Positions 1-8,006 of a stretch of 64,000 nt of DNA are shown here, one piece after another. Positions within the stretch are counted from its first letter, which is position 1. Every line of letters begins with the position of its first letter. Under the pieces are notes generated by a model. It saw only the letters and a list, made by a program, of their open reading frames with translations. It was not told where the DNA came from and did not search any database. The position numbers and the translations under genes are program-made. The stretch comes from a bacterium. GTDB lineage: Bacteria; Actinomycetota; Acidimicrobiia; Spongiisociales; ZC4RG35. The stretch spans positions 62,001 to 126,000 of the forward strand of contig JAPPFC010000017.1 in the NCBI GenBank assembly GCA_028824015.1, in the 5' to 3' direction.

Positions 1-2
1 CC

Positions 3-455
3 CGGGAGTCAGTGGCCCCTCTTGTCAGGAACGAGCACCGGTTGCTTTCATGGAGTTCCTTCCTGGTGCTTCCGATCTTTGCCCTGGCCAATGCCGGCGT
101 GCGTCTGGAAGGGGATGTGGGCCAGTTGTTGCAACCGGTGGCGCTGGGTACCGCCCTGGGGTTGTTGTTGGGAAAGACGGTGGGGATCAGCTTGTTCACA
201 TGGCTGGCGGTGAGGATGGGATGGGGCATCCTTCCCGAGGGTATGGGCGCCCGTGACGTGGTGGCTCTGGCGGCGGTGGCCGGAATCGGGTTCACGGTGG
301 CCATCTTCGTCTCCGGGCTGGCCTTCGTCGACCAGGGACTCATAGATCAGGCCAAGCTCGGGATTCTGAGCGGATCGCTGCTCGCCGGGCTGCTGGGATT
401 CTTCCTGTACAGGTTTGGCCCCGCTCCGCGGTCCCCGGAGGAGGCTTCCGGCTAG
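3..455 (+). CDS. nhaA: Na+/H+ antiporter NhaA, C-terminal part (5' end outside window)
   Basis: Integral membrane sodium/proton antiporter that exports Na+ in exchange for protons. The reading frame is open to the window edge (codons from base 3), so only about 150 C-terminal residues of a normally 380-450 residue protein are present. The stretch LPIFALANAGV is an NhaA signature (the loop after TM9), and two further hydrophobic helices follow with GIGFTVAIFVSGLAF, also typical of the family. The protein ends in a short polar tail. No start codon can be assigned because the real one lies upstream. The next gene starts 50 bases downstream with its own strong ribosome binding site, so co-transcription is possible but not shown. 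Family assignment is confident; activity cannot be judged from the fragment. Confidence 0.9.
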   Translation, partial: RESVAPLVRNEHRLLSWSSFLVLPIFALANAGVRLEGDVGQLLQPVALGTALGLLLGKTVGISLFTWLAVRMGWGILPEGMGARDVVALAAVAGIGFTVAIFVSGLAFVDQGLIDQAKLGILSGSLLAGLLGFFLYRFGPAPRSPEEASG

Positions 456-492
456 TAGGGTTTCACAGTGATGGTTCGTCATTTAAACAGAT

Positions 493-498
493 AAGGAG
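493..498 (+). promoter_or_regulatory. Shine-Dalgarno site AAGGAG
   Basis: AAGGAG lies 6 bases before the ATG at 505. It fixes the start of the first amino-acid-binding lipoprotein. Confidence 0.7.
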
Positions 499-504
499 AA
501 CTCT

Positions 505-1605
505 ATGAAGAAGACGGCATTGATGCTCTTGGTGGTTGCGCTGTTGGCGACGGCCTGCGGCGATGACGCTGAAGAGATCACGACCACGGCGGCGGCCGAC
601 CAACCGCCGGAGACGGTTGTCGTTGAAGTTGAAGTTCCTGCAGATACGGTAGACGTGCTGGATGAGGTGATTGCCCGCGGCGAGTTGAATTGCGGAGTCA
701 ACGAGACTATTCCGGGGTTCGGCTACAAGGATGCGGAAGGGACCTTCACGGGCTTCGACGTTGACCTGTGCCGGGCCGTGGCTGCTGCGATTCTCGGAGA
801 CTCGGAAGCGGTCAGGTTTGAGGCGCTGACCGCCGCCGCCCGCTTCGAGGCTCTGACCTCGGGCCTGATCGACCTGCTGGTGCGAAACACCACGTGGACG
901 CAGAGCCGTGACACCGACCTGGGTCTCGACTTCGGGCCTACCACCTACTACGACGGCCAGCAGTTGATGGCCAGAGGTGAGCAGGGATTCAGTTCCGGGT
1001 CAGCCCTGGAGGAGATAGAAGGCGCCACGGTTTGCGCCATCGCCGGCACGACGACCGAGAAGAACATGACCGAAGCCGCCAATGCCGCGGGAGTCAACAT
1101 CACCCTCAGCACCTTTGAAGACTTCAATGTGGTGATAGAGGGCTTCAAGTCGGGCGCCTGTGACGTGGTGACCAGCGACGGGTCGACGTTGGTCTCCCGG
1201 AAGGCCACCGAAGGGGATGCTGGTGCGGACTGGGTGATCTTCCCGTCGGTTCCGATTTCCAAGGAGCCCCTCGGTCCCAGCTGGATCCAGAACCAGTCGC
1301 GCATGGGCGACGTGGTCAACTGGACGGTGTTCGCGATGCTGATCGCCGAGGAGAAGGGCATCACGTCGGCCAATGTGGATGACATGTTGAATGTCGACGG
1401 AGAGGCGGGCCGTCTGTTCGGCGCCACCGAGGACGAGTTGCAGACCAAGATGGGTCTCCCGGCGGATGCCTTCTATCAGGTGATCCGCCAGGTCGGCAAC
1501 TATGCCGAGGTCTATGACCGGCACCTGACGCCGCTGGGGCTCGAGCGCGGTTTGAATGCTCTCCAAGCTGATGGAGGCCTTCTCTATCCGCCTCCCGCCC
1601 GATAA
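505..1605 (+). CDS. Amino-acid ABC transporter substrate-binding lipoprotein (AapJ/BztA-like), copy 1
   Basis: Periplasmic-type solute-binding protein of the polar/general L-amino-acid uptake family (AapJ, BztA), anchored outside the membrane by lipid. Residues 1-18 form a lipoprotein signal peptide ending in the lipobox LLATAC, followed by an acidic/Thr linker. The binding domain starts near residue 50 (ARGELNCGVNETIPGFGYKD) and shows the AapJ-typical NTTWTQSRD and DFGPTTYYDGQQ segments. Length, 366 residues, fits the family. A paralogue follows immediately after a terminator hairpin, and 203 bases near the 3' ends of the two genes are identical. No permease or ATPase of an aap system is next to it, so it must use permeases encoded elsewhere or act as a sensor or scavenger. 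Family confident; specific ligand unknown. Confidence 0.88.
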   Translation: MKKTALMLLVVALLATACGDDAEEITTTAAADQPPETVVVEVEVPADTVDVLDEVIARGELNCGVNETIPGFGYKDAEGTFTGFDVDLCRAVAAAILGDSEAVRFEALTAAARFEALTSGLIDLLVRNTTWTQSRDTDLGLDFGPTTYYDGQQLMARGEQGFSSGSALEEIEGATVCAIAGTTTEKNMTEAANAAGVNITLSTFEDFNVVIEGFKSGACDVVTSDGSTLVSRKATEGDAGADWVIFPSVPISKEPLGPSWIQNQSRMGDVVNWTVFAMLIAEEKGITSANVDDMLNVDGEAGRLFGATEDELQTKMGLPADAFYQVIRQVGNYAEVYDRHLTPLGLERGLNALQADGGLLYPPPAR

Positions 1606-1628
1606 TCCTGTCTACGACCGACGATGCG

Positions 1629-1670
1629 ATGAGGCCCGGAACCCAGGGTTCCGGGCCTCATCTTTATTTG
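1629..1670 (+). terminator. Rho-independent terminator between the two amino-acid-binding protein genes
   Basis: A perfect 14-bp inverted repeat (arms 1629-1642 and 1648-1661) with a 5-base loop is followed by TCTTTATTT. It would end transcription of copy 1. It overlaps a possible upstream ATG of copy 2, which argues that copy 2 really starts at the GTG at 1683. Confidence 0.8.
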
Positions 1671-1682
1671 GGCGGTTGTCCC

Positions 1683-2771
1683 GTGAGACGAGCAACAGCA
1701 GTGCTCTTGGTCCTGTTGGTGGCGGTTGCCGGTTGCGGAGGAGAAGGGGCCGAGGACGTCACAACCACGGCGAGGCCCACGACTACCCAGGTTCCGGCTC
1801 CTGCTGTCCCGGCCGCGGAGGACCTTTTGGATGTGGTGATTGCCCGCGGCGAGTTGAACTGCGGGGTGAACGAGATTCTCCCCGGATTCGGCTACAAGGA
1901 CTCCGAGGGTGCCTTTATCGGCTTCGACGTGGATCTGTGCCGGGCGGTGGCGGCTGCGATTCTCGGCGACGCGGAAGCAGTCAGATACAGGTCGCTCAAC
2001 TCCGCCACCCGGTTCGAGGCATTGAACTCAGGACTGATCGATCTCCTGAGCCGCAACACCACTTGGACCCAGAGCCGCGACACCGACCTGGGTCTTGACT
2101 TCGGGCCAACTACCTACTACGACGGCCAGCAGTTGATGGCGAAAGGCGCTGCAGGGTTCAATCCCCTGTCCACCCTGGAGGAGATAGAGGGCGCCGTGGT
2201 GTGCGCAAACGCAGGTACGACGACCGAGAAGAACATCTCCGAAGCCGCCGCGGCCGCGGAGATCAACATCACCCTGAACACCTTCGAGGACTTCAATGTG
2301 GTGTTGGAAAATTTCACGTCGGAGGCCTGCGATGTGGTGACCACCGATGGCTCGGCGTTGGTGTCGCGAAAAGCCAGTGACGATCCCGACGACGAGTGGG
2401 TGATCTTCCCGCCGGTTCCGATCTCCAAGGAACCGCTGGGTCCGGCCTGGATCCAGAACCAGTCTCGCTTCGGCGATGTGGTGACCTGGACGGTGTTCGC
2501 GATGCTGATTGCCGAGGAGAAGGGCATCACGTCGGCCAATGTGGATGACATGTTGAATGTCGACGGAGAGGCGGGCCGTCTGTTCGGCGCCACCGAGGAC
2601 GAGTTGCAGACCAAGATGGGTCTCCCGGCGGATGCCTTCTATCAGGTGATCCGCCAGGTCGGCAACTATGCCGAGGTCTATGACCGGCACCTGACGCCGC
2701 TGGGGCTCGAGCGGGGATTGAACGCGCTCTACTCTGACGGAGGCCTTCTCTACGCTCCGCCGGCCCGCTGA
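1683..2771 (+). CDS. Amino-acid ABC transporter substrate-binding lipoprotein (AapJ/BztA-like), copy 2
   Basis: Paralogue of the preceding gene with the same architecture: short signal peptide with lipobox VAVAGC, Thr/Pro/Ala linker, then the AapJ-type binding domain (ARGELNCGVNEILPGFGYKD, RNTTWTQSRDTDLGLDFG). An ATG at 1629 is also in frame but lies inside the terminator stem and would add a non-signal N-terminus. The GTG at 1683 gives a clean lipoprotein signal and is preferred. The last 90 or so residues are almost identical to copy 1 because of a 203-base identical tract. The two copies diverge more in the N-terminal binding lobe, so their ligand preferences may differ (inference). No transport partners are adjacent. 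Confidence 0.87.
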   Translation: MRRATAVLLVLLVAVAGCGGEGAEDVTTTARPTTTQVPAPAVPAAEDLLDVVIARGELNCGVNEILPGFGYKDSEGAFIGFDVDLCRAVAAAILGDAEAVRYRSLNSATRFEALNSGLIDLLSRNTTWTQSRDTDLGLDFGPTTYYDGQQLMAKGAAGFNPLSTLEEIEGAVVCANAGTTTEKNISEAAAAAEINITLNTFEDFNVVLENFTSEACDVVTTDGSALVSRKASDDPDDEWVIFPPVPISKEPLGPAWIQNQSRFGDVVTWTVFAMLIAEEKGITSANVDDMLNVDGEAGRLFGATEDELQTKMGLPADAFYQVIRQVGNYAEVYDRHLTPLGLERGLNALYSDGGLLYAPPAR

Positions 2772-2796
2772 TCCTGCTTTCGGGCGACGATAACAT

Positions 2797-2824
2797 GAGG
2801 CCCGGAGCCCGTGCTCGGGGCCTC
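2797..2824 (+). terminator. Terminator-like hairpin after the amino-acid-binding pair
   Basis: Arms 2797-2808 and 2813-2824 pair over 12 positions with one mismatch. It resembles the hairpin after copy 1, but there is no T-run, so termination is less certain. It lies just upstream of the AAA+ gene. Confidence 0.45.
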
Positions 2825-2852
2825 CACCCGCCTATGTAGAGTTTGCAAAGCC

Positions 2853-3743
2853 ATGATCCCCCGTTCCGTCGATGAAGTGACCGCTGCCTTCGGCGAATTC
2901 CGCTACCTGGCCGACCGGCCCCTGGCGGTTGCGATCCACCTTTCCCACAGCCTGGCCCGCCCCCTGTTCCTCGAAGGAGAAGCGGGGGTAGGGAAAACGG
3001 AAGTGGCCAAGGTGCTGGCCCAAGTCTTGGACACGGAACTGATCAGGCTGCAGTGCTACGAGGGGCTCGACGCCAATCACGCCCTGTACGAGTGGGACTA
3101 TGCCCGCCAGATGCTTGCCATTCGGCTCATAGAGGCGGGCGGAGGGCAGGACCGGGCTTCCGTGGAGAGCATCATGAGCCGCGAATACCTGCTGGCCCGG
3201 CCACTCCTCCAGGCGGTGGAGTTCTCGTCCTCGGAGGGAAGGCCCGCGGTGTTGTTGATCGACGAACTGGACCGCGCCGACGAGGAGTTCGAGGCCTTCC
3301 TGTTGGAGATACTCTCCGACTTTCAGGTGACCATTCCCGAGATAGGAGTCATCCGCGCCGCGGCGCCGCCGGTGGTGGTCATCACCTCCAACCGCACCCG
3401 AGAGATACACGATGCCTTGAAGAGAAGGTGCATATATCACTGGCTGGACTTTCCCGATCTGGACCGGGAAGTGGAGATAGTGAGGGCGAAGGTACCGGAC
3501 ATCGATGCGCGGTTGGCCCACCAACTCGCCGAAGCGATGTCCGATCTCCGCTCCCTGGAGCTGTTCAAGCCCCCCGGGGTGGCCGAGACCCTGGACTGGG
3601 CCCGGGCGCTGGGAGTGCTGGGCGCCTCCGAGCTCACCTCCGAGGCGGTCTCCGACACCCTGGGTGTGGTTCTGAAGTACCGCGAGGACGTAGAGGCTGT
3701 CACCCAGAGGGGCGTAGAAAGCCTGGTGCGGACGAGCAGTTGA
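2853..3743 (+). CDS. coxD: MoxR/CoxD-type AAA+ ATPase
   Basis: AAA+ ATPase of the MoxR family, closest in layout to CoxD, the chaperone that helps build the active site of molybdenum hydroxylases such as aerobic CO dehydrogenase. Walker A GEAGVGKT is at about residues 42-49, Walker B LLIDELDRADEE near residue 132, and the sensor segment VITSNRTREIHDALKRRC follows. The ATG at 2853 starts the protein at MIPRSVDEV, as in relatives; an in-frame upstream start would run through the hairpin. The stop is 10 bases before a CoxE-like VWA gene. MoxR plus VWA is the standard pairing. The context (XdhC, MocA-like enzyme) points to maturation of a molybdenum enzyme, probably the one at 43-46.7 kb. Gene symbol by analogy. 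Confidence 0.85.
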   Translation: MIPRSVDEVTAAFGEFRYLADRPLAVAIHLSHSLARPLFLEGEAGVGKTEVAKVLAQVLDTELIRLQCYEGLDANHALYEWDYARQMLAIRLIEAGGGQDRASVESIMSREYLLARPLLQAVEFSSSEGRPAVLLIDELDRADEEFEAFLLEILSDFQVTIPEIGVIRAAAPPVVVITSNRTREIHDALKRRCIYHWLDFPDLDREVEIVRAKVPDIDARLAHQLAEAMSDLRSLELFKPPGVAETLDWARALGVLGASELTSEAVSDTLGVVLKYREDVEAVTQRGVESLVRTSS

Positions 3744-3753
3744 GTCCGGGAGG

Positions 3754-4875
3754 ATGGCCGGCGCCGAGACTTTGGTGGAGTTCACCCGGGAACTGCGCGA
3801 CGAGGGGCTGTCGGTAGGCTCAACCACCGCCGCGGACCTCATGACTGCCTTGGACAAGGTGGGATTGGCTTCCGCGGCTGACGTTCATGCCGCCTTTCGC
3901 TGCCTGACGGTCTCCTCGCCCTGGCAATTGGAGATCTTCGACCGGGTATTCCTGCGGTTCTTCGGTCGTTACCTGACCGAGGGATTGGCCATGACCACAC
4001 CGCCGCAGCCTCGCTCGTGGACGATCAGGCGGGTGCAGGGGGGTGGAGTGGAGGGAGATGGCGATGACGCCGGTCCCGAAATGGAGACTTTCACCGGGGC
4101 TTCCTGGACCGAGCGCCTATCCCACAAGGACTTCTCGGAACTCACCAAGATCGAGCAGGCTCAGGTTCGCAGCCTGCTGGCCCAGATGATGTGGCGTCCT
4201 GCTCCGGTGAGGAGTCGTCGCAGGCGGCCTTCCGCCGCCGGAGACCGCCCCGACCTCCGGCGGAGCCTGCGTAAGTGTGTAGGACCCGAGGGCGACCTGA
4301 TAAAACTGGAGGCCAGCGAACGCAAGAGGAGACCGCGTCCCATCCTGTTCATTGCCGACGTGTCCGGCTCCATGGAGCGCTACACGGAGATGCTCCTTTA
4401 CTTCGCCCACGCCGCCCGGGCTCGCCTCGGGAAGATGGAGACTTTCGTGTTTTCCACCCGCCTAACCCGCATCACGCGACAGTTGATGCGCCGCAACCCC
4501 ACCGAGGCCCTGTCCCAGGTCTCCAAATCGGTGGAGGATTGGTCGGGAGGCACGAGGATCGGGGATTGTCTCCGCTCGTTCAACTACGACTGGAGCCGGC
4601 GGGTCACCCGGGGCGGGCCGGTGGCGCTGATCGTCTCGGATGGCTGGGACCGGGGGGACCCGGCGATGCTTGCAGAGGAGATGGAACGACTTCGCCGTAC
4701 GGTGCACCGGTTGGTCTGGGTCAATCCACTGGCGTCGCGGGAAGGCTATTCCCCCGAAACCAGGGGGATGCGAGCCGCTTTGCCTCACGTGGATGACTTC
4801 CTCGCGGGAGGACGGCTCTCGGATCTCGCTACGCTGGTATCACTCTTGGAATCTCTGCCGGAGCGCAAAAACTGA
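3754..4875 (+). CDS. coxE: VWA-domain protein, CoxE-like
   Basis: Cytoplasmic von Willebrand factor A protein of the CoxE family, partner of the MoxR/CoxD ATPase in molybdenum hydroxylase maturation. The N-terminal half holds the helical CoxE region ([20 protein letters not shown]). A basic linker follows near residues 150-172. The VWA domain begins at about residue 196 with the MIDAS motif DVSGS (202-206), and VSDGWDRGD near residue 295 is a CoxE hallmark. Length 373 fits. Its TGA overlaps the ATG of the XdhC N-domain gene by one base, so the two are translationally coupled. What exactly CoxE does to its client enzyme is known only in outline. Confidence 0.87.
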   Translation: MAGAETLVEFTRELRDEGLSVGSTTAADLMTALDKVGLASAADVHAAFRCLTVSSPWQLEIFDRVFLRFFGRYLTEGLAMTTPPQPRSWTIRRVQGGGVEGDGDDAGPEMETFTGASWTERLSHKDFSELTKIEQAQVRSLLAQMMWRPAPVRSRRRRPSAAGDRPDLRRSLRKCVGPEGDLIKLEASERKRRPRPILFIADVSGSMERYTEMLLYFAHAARARLGKMETFVFSTRLTRITRQLMRRNPTEALSQVSKSVEDWSGGTRIGDCLRSFNYDWSRRVTRGGPVALIVSDGWDRGDPAMLAEEMERLRRTVHRLVWVNPLASREGYSPETRGMRAALPHVDDFLAGGRLSDLATLVSLLESLPERKN

Positions 4876-5183
4876 TGAAAGAAGCCCTGGAGACCCGCGA
4901 CCGCTGGCTGGCGGAGGGGAAGGAAGTGGCGGTCGCCACGGTGGTGGCTACCGCCGGGCCCTCTCCCCGTCCGGTGGGGGCAAAATTCCTGGTGTCCTCC
5001 GAAGGCGACATGGCCGGATCGGTGTCCGGGGGCTGTGTGGAGAACGACGTCTACGAGCATGCGCTTGGGGTAATGAAGGAAGGCCGCCCGCGCCTGGTTA
5101 CCTACGGGATCACCGATGAGGACGCCTTCACAGTGGGGCTCTCCTGCGGAGGGACGATACAGGTGTTCATCGAACCGTGGTGA
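4875..5183 (+). CDS. XdhC/CoxI family protein, N-terminal domain only
   Basis: Short protein (102 residues) matching only the N-terminal XdhC_CoxI domain. XdhC proteins bind molybdenum cofactor, protect it, and help insert it (with its sulfido ligand) into xanthine-dehydrogenase-type enzymes. Conserved features visible are [21 protein letters not shown] with a cysteine, and the C-terminal SCGGTI with a second cysteine. In many bacteria this domain is fused to a Rossmann domain; here the Rossmann half is a separate gene that starts inside the last 7 bases in another frame. It is coupled to coxE by a one-base overlap. The split arrangement also occurs in other actinobacteria, so it is not a frameshift artefact by necessity. 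Confidence 0.85.
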   Translation: MKEALETRDRWLAEGKEVAVATVVATAGPSPRPVGAKFLVSSEGDMAGSVSGGCVENDVYEHALGVMKEGRPRLVTYGITDEDAFTVGLSCGGTIQVFIEPW

Positions 5184-5968
5184 GCGAGGACCACCGGATC
5201 GGGGAGGTGTTGGGCGCCTGTTCCCGCATGATCGAAGAACGAAAGCTGGGAGCGCGCCTCACCGTGGTGGAAGGAGTCGGGACGGGCGCCTCGGCGGTGG
5301 TGGACGCCGGGGCGGGGATAGTGGCCGGGGCTCTCCCTGCGGACACGCCGTGTTCGGTGATGGCCGACGCAAGCACCCTGATGGGGAGGGAGAAGTCCAT
5401 GACCCTTTCCTATGGAGACCGGGACGTGTTCATTGATGTGATCATCCCCCGTCCGCACCTGATCATCTTCGGGGCGGTGCACATCGCCCAGGCGTTGTGC
5501 GCGCTTGGGAGGCATCTCGACTTCGATATCACGGTATCCGATGCTCGACCGGCCTTTCTGACGCCTGAGCGCTTTCCCTACGCCGACCGGTTGTTGGTGG
5601 GTTGGCCGGACGAGCTTTCGGGGTTGCTCTCGTTCGATCAGCGTTCCTATGTGGTGGTGCTGAGTCACGACGACCGCTTCGAGGCGCCGCTCTGGCCGTT
5701 GGTGCTCAGGTCGCCGGTTCGGTACATAGGGGCGATGGGCAGTGGGCGCACCGCCGCGGCCCGGAGGGCGCGGCTGGCGGAGGCGGGCTACTCAACCGAG
5801 GAGATCAGCAGGATCAGAGGCCCTATCGGTCTCGAGATCGGGGCAGAGTCCCCTGCGGAGGTGGCGGTTGCCATTCTGGGGGAGATGATTTCAACGCGCC
5901 GTCAGGCGCAGACCCCCTTGGATTTGACTGGCCGGCCTCGCCGCCCCGCCGGAGCGGGAAGACCGTGA
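5177..5968 (+). CDS. XdhC family protein, Rossmann domain
   Basis: The second half of an XdhC-type molybdenum-enzyme maturation factor (263 residues). After an N-terminal region with [13 protein letters not shown], the XdhC Rossmann domain starts near residue 95 ([19 protein letters not shown]) and contains [14 protein letters not shown] and [18 protein letters not shown], both characteristic. The start is a GTG overlapping the previous gene by 7 bases in another frame. The stop overlaps the GTG of the MocA-like gene by 4 bases (GTGA). The N-terminal part resembles a second, degenerate XdhC_CoxI-like portion. The whole is consistent with a Moco chaperone acting on the hydroxylase encoded around 43-46.7 kb (inference from family and clustering). 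Confidence 0.85.
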   Translation: MVSEDHRIGEVLGACSRMIEERKLGARLTVVEGVGTGASAVVDAGAGIVAGALPADTPCSVMADASTLMGREKSMTLSYGDRDVFIDVIIPRPHLIIFGAVHIAQALCALGRHLDFDITVSDARPAFLTPERFPYADRLLVGWPDELSGLLSFDQRSYVVVLSHDDRFEAPLWPLVLRSPVRYIGAMGSGRTAAARRARLAEAGYSTEEISRIRGPIGLEIGAESPAEVAVAILGEMISTRRQAQTPLDLTGRPRRPAGAGRP

Positions 5969-6615
5969 TCGCCAACCTGGTGCTGGCTGCCGGAGGTTCC
6001 TCGCGGCTTGGCCGACCCAAGCAGTTGGAACCCTGGGGCGAAGGGACAACCCTGTTGGGAAGGGTCCTGAAGAATGCGTTGGCGTTGGGATCTGAGGAGA
6101 CCTGGGTGGTGCTGGGCGCCGATCACGAAAAGATACTGGCGAGGACCGACTTCGCCGGATGCCGGGTGGTGATCAACCATGAATGGGAAAAGGGTTTAGC
6201 CGGTTCTCTAAGAGCGGGACTCGATGCCCTGGAGAGAGGTTCAAGGGTGTCCGGAGCGCTCGTTCTCCTGGGGGACCAACCCGGCGTCAATGCCGAGACC
6301 GTTGCTCGGTTGCGGCAGGTTTACCGGCCCGGGCTCACCGCGGCGGTGGTCCCCAGGTACCGCTATGTGGTTTCCAACCCCGTGTTGGTGGATAGGGTTC
6401 TATGGCGGCGACTTATGATGTTGGAAGGAGACCGCGGCGCCATGCAGTTATTGAAGGCGCATCCCGAGTGGGTCACCGAGGTCTGGCTTCCCGACTTTCC
6501 TCCCGAGGACGTCGACGACCAGCAGGATGTTGAAAGACTGAGACCCCGAGGCCACGCCCGGGGAGGGGAAGCGTTTGAGGTGGAGGGGTCCCTGGTGGGC
6601 TCTGACAAGGAGTAG
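5965..6615 (+). CDS. MocA-like nucleotidyltransferase (molybdenum cofactor cytidylyltransferase family)
   Basis: NTP-transferase of the MobA/MocA family. MocA attaches CMP to molybdopterin, giving the MCD form of the cofactor used by many bacterial molybdenum hydroxylases. The N-terminus LVLAAGGSSRLGRPKQL is the nucleotide-binding signature. Further conserved parts are NHEWEKGLAGSLRAGLDAL, LLGDQPGV (acidic metal site) and VVPRYRYVVSNPVLV. The GTG at 5965 forms a GTGA overlap with the upstream stop and gives the expected N-terminus. The roughly 25-residue C-terminal tail is not conserved. Position in the cox/xdh maturation operon supports the function. MobA (GMP transfer) is less likely. Confidence 0.83.
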   Translation: MIANLVLAAGGSSRLGRPKQLEPWGEGTTLLGRVLKNALALGSEETWVVLGADHEKILARTDFAGCRVVINHEWEKGLAGSLRAGLDALERGSRVSGALVLLGDQPGVNAETVARLRQVYRPGLTAAVVPRYRYVVSNPVLVDRVLWRRLMMLEGDRGAMQLLKAHPEWVTEVWLPDFPPEDVDDQQDVERLRPRGHARGGEAFEVEGSLVGSDKE

Positions 6616-6623
6616 GGCCGGAA

Positions 6624-7028
6624 ATGCCGACTATCGGGAAAATCGCGGGCATGGATCACCTCTCCGCTGCGCGGCTGCGTCGGGCGGGAATCAAGACCTC
6701 CCAGACCTTTCTGGAGGAGGCGCGGGGGGAAAAGCGCCTCCTGTCACTCTCCGAGTTGACCGGCATCGACCAAAACACGCTGCGGAATCTGGCCGCGTCG
6801 GCCGACCTGATGCGGCTGGAGGGGATGGGCAGCGCCTACTGCGGGCTGCTTAGGGCAGCGGGCATCCATTCTGTCACTCAACTGGGGAATCTGCCCCCCG
6901 ATGAGGTGACCAGGGCGCTCTTCGACGTCAATCACAACCGTCGGATAGTCCGACGTCTCCCCAGTCCCCGGGAGGTGGAAATGTGGGTGTTGCAGGCATC
7001 CGATCCGGGATTCGCGAACCGGGAGTAG
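6624..7028 (+). CDS. DUF4332 / helix-hairpin-helix protein
   Basis: Small soluble protein of 134 residues with two helix-hairpin-helix-like segments (IAGMDHLSAARLRRAGIKTSQTFLEE and MEGMGSAYCGLLRAAGIHSVTQLGNL in outline), the pattern of the DUF4332 family. Helix-hairpin-helix modules often bind DNA without sequence specificity, but the role of this family is not established. It begins 8 bases after the MocA-like gene with ATG at 6624 and may be the last gene of that operon. It has no signal peptide and no membrane segment. Confidence 0.6.
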   Translation: MPTIGKIAGMDHLSAARLRRAGIKTSQTFLEEARGEKRLLSLSELTGIDQNTLRNLAASADLMRLEGMGSAYCGLLRAAGIHSVTQLGNLPPDEVTRALFDVNHNRRIVRRLPSPREVEMWVLQASDPGFANRE

Positions 7029-7051
7029 GGCTCAGGGAAGCAGGCCGCCGT

Positions 7052-7792
7052 TCACCCGAGCCCGAGGTCGATGAGGCGGCCTACCCACCAGGCCAGGACC
7101 GCGCCGGCGCCGGCGACCAGCATGTTTTCCAATCCCGAGCGGAGGCCGGGGTTGTTGGTCATCCGGGTCTTGGCCCAACCCACTCCGAACAGGCTGACGA
7201 ACGTCAACCCGAACGATCCCACCAGGCCGGTGTCCGGCAGGGAAAAGACCAGGAAGGGAAGGATCGGGACCGCCGCTCCCACCAGAAACATCCCCCCGGC
7301 CATGAGCCCTGCCCGATAAGGGGAACGCCGCTCCGATTCAACCACGCCGAATTCCAGCACCGCCATGGCCTGCTTGAGACGGTGGTCCGTGGCGGAGAAG
7401 ATGCGCACGGCCTCGGTGAGGTCCTCGCCGTCGATCCCGAATCGACCCAGCAGTTCGGGAAGCTGGGCGGCCTCCTCCTCCCGGTAGTACTTGATGTGTT
7501 CGTCCTCGAGCGCCAATTCGGCCTGCCAAACCTCGTCCTGGGACTTGGTCGCCAGGTACTCCCCCAGCGCCATCGAGACGGCGCCGGCCAGGGCTCCCAC
7601 CAGACCGCCCAGTAAGACTGCGGACGAGCCCAGTTGACCGCCGACCAGCCCGGCCACCAGCAGGAAGATGGAGACCAGCCCGTCGTTCACTCCCAGAATG
7701 ACATCCCGTAGATAGGGGCGGGTCTCTCCGATGTGAGGTCGGTAGGGAGGTCGCTCGCCAGCGGTCTGCTGTGGTTGGTCTGTCCTGCTCAT
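7052..7792 (-). CDS. VIT1/CCC1-family membrane transporter
   Basis: Membrane protein of the VIT1/CCC1 family (Fe2+/Mn2+ transport out of the cytosol). Residues 25-70 carry the family start LRDVILGVNDGLVSIFLLVAGL and the second helix with GALAGAVSMALGEYLATKSQDE. A soluble helical metal-binding-type domain follows at about 75-150, rich in Glu (EDEHIKYYREEEAAQ), and three C-terminal helices include GVGWAKTRMT. Length 246 fits bacterial members with the cytosolic domain. It is convergent with the DUF4332 gene and transcribed away from the mycothiol dehydrogenase gene. The metal is inferred from the family only. Confidence 0.85.
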   Translation of the reverse strand: MSRTDQPQQTAGERPPYRPHIGETRPYLRDVILGVNDGLVSIFLLVAGLVGGQLGSSAVLLGGLVGALAGAVSMALGEYLATKSQDEVWQAELALEDEHIKYYREEEAAQLPELLGRFGIDGEDLTEAVRIFSATDHRLKQAMAVLEFGVVESERRSPYRAGLMAGGMFLVGAAVPILPFLVFSLPDTGLVGSFGLTFVSLFGVGWAKTRMTNNPGLRSGLENMLVAGAGAVLAWWVGRLIDLGLG

Positions 7793-8006
7793 TTGCTCTC
7801 TCGCCTCATCTGAAAAGGGGTAGGCACATCAGGCCTTATGGTGGCCGAGTACCTGGCGCCACAGCGCCGCCGAATGATGTTTGAGGATACAAAATCTTCC
7901 TGAGTAGGGGCGAGGAATAGGTTGGTCGAACTCAACGTCCCCACCATGGGCGGGAGGATGTGGCATGGGCTAGTCTTGGCGCGGAGCGAAGACGGAGGTT
8001 TCGACA
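7793..8006. other. Divergent intergenic region
   Basis: 214 bases between the start of the VIT1-type gene (minus strand) and the start of the mycothiol-type dehydrogenase (plus strand). It must hold both promoters. I could not pick out a convincing operator or structured RNA. The stretch around 7875-7930 is more AT-rich than its surroundings. Confidence 0.4.

Noticed and set aside
5160..5190. In-frame TGA ending the XdhC N-domain gene as a selenocysteine codon
   Set aside because: The downstream Rossmann half is in a different frame and has its own overlapping GTG start, so read-through would not join the halves.
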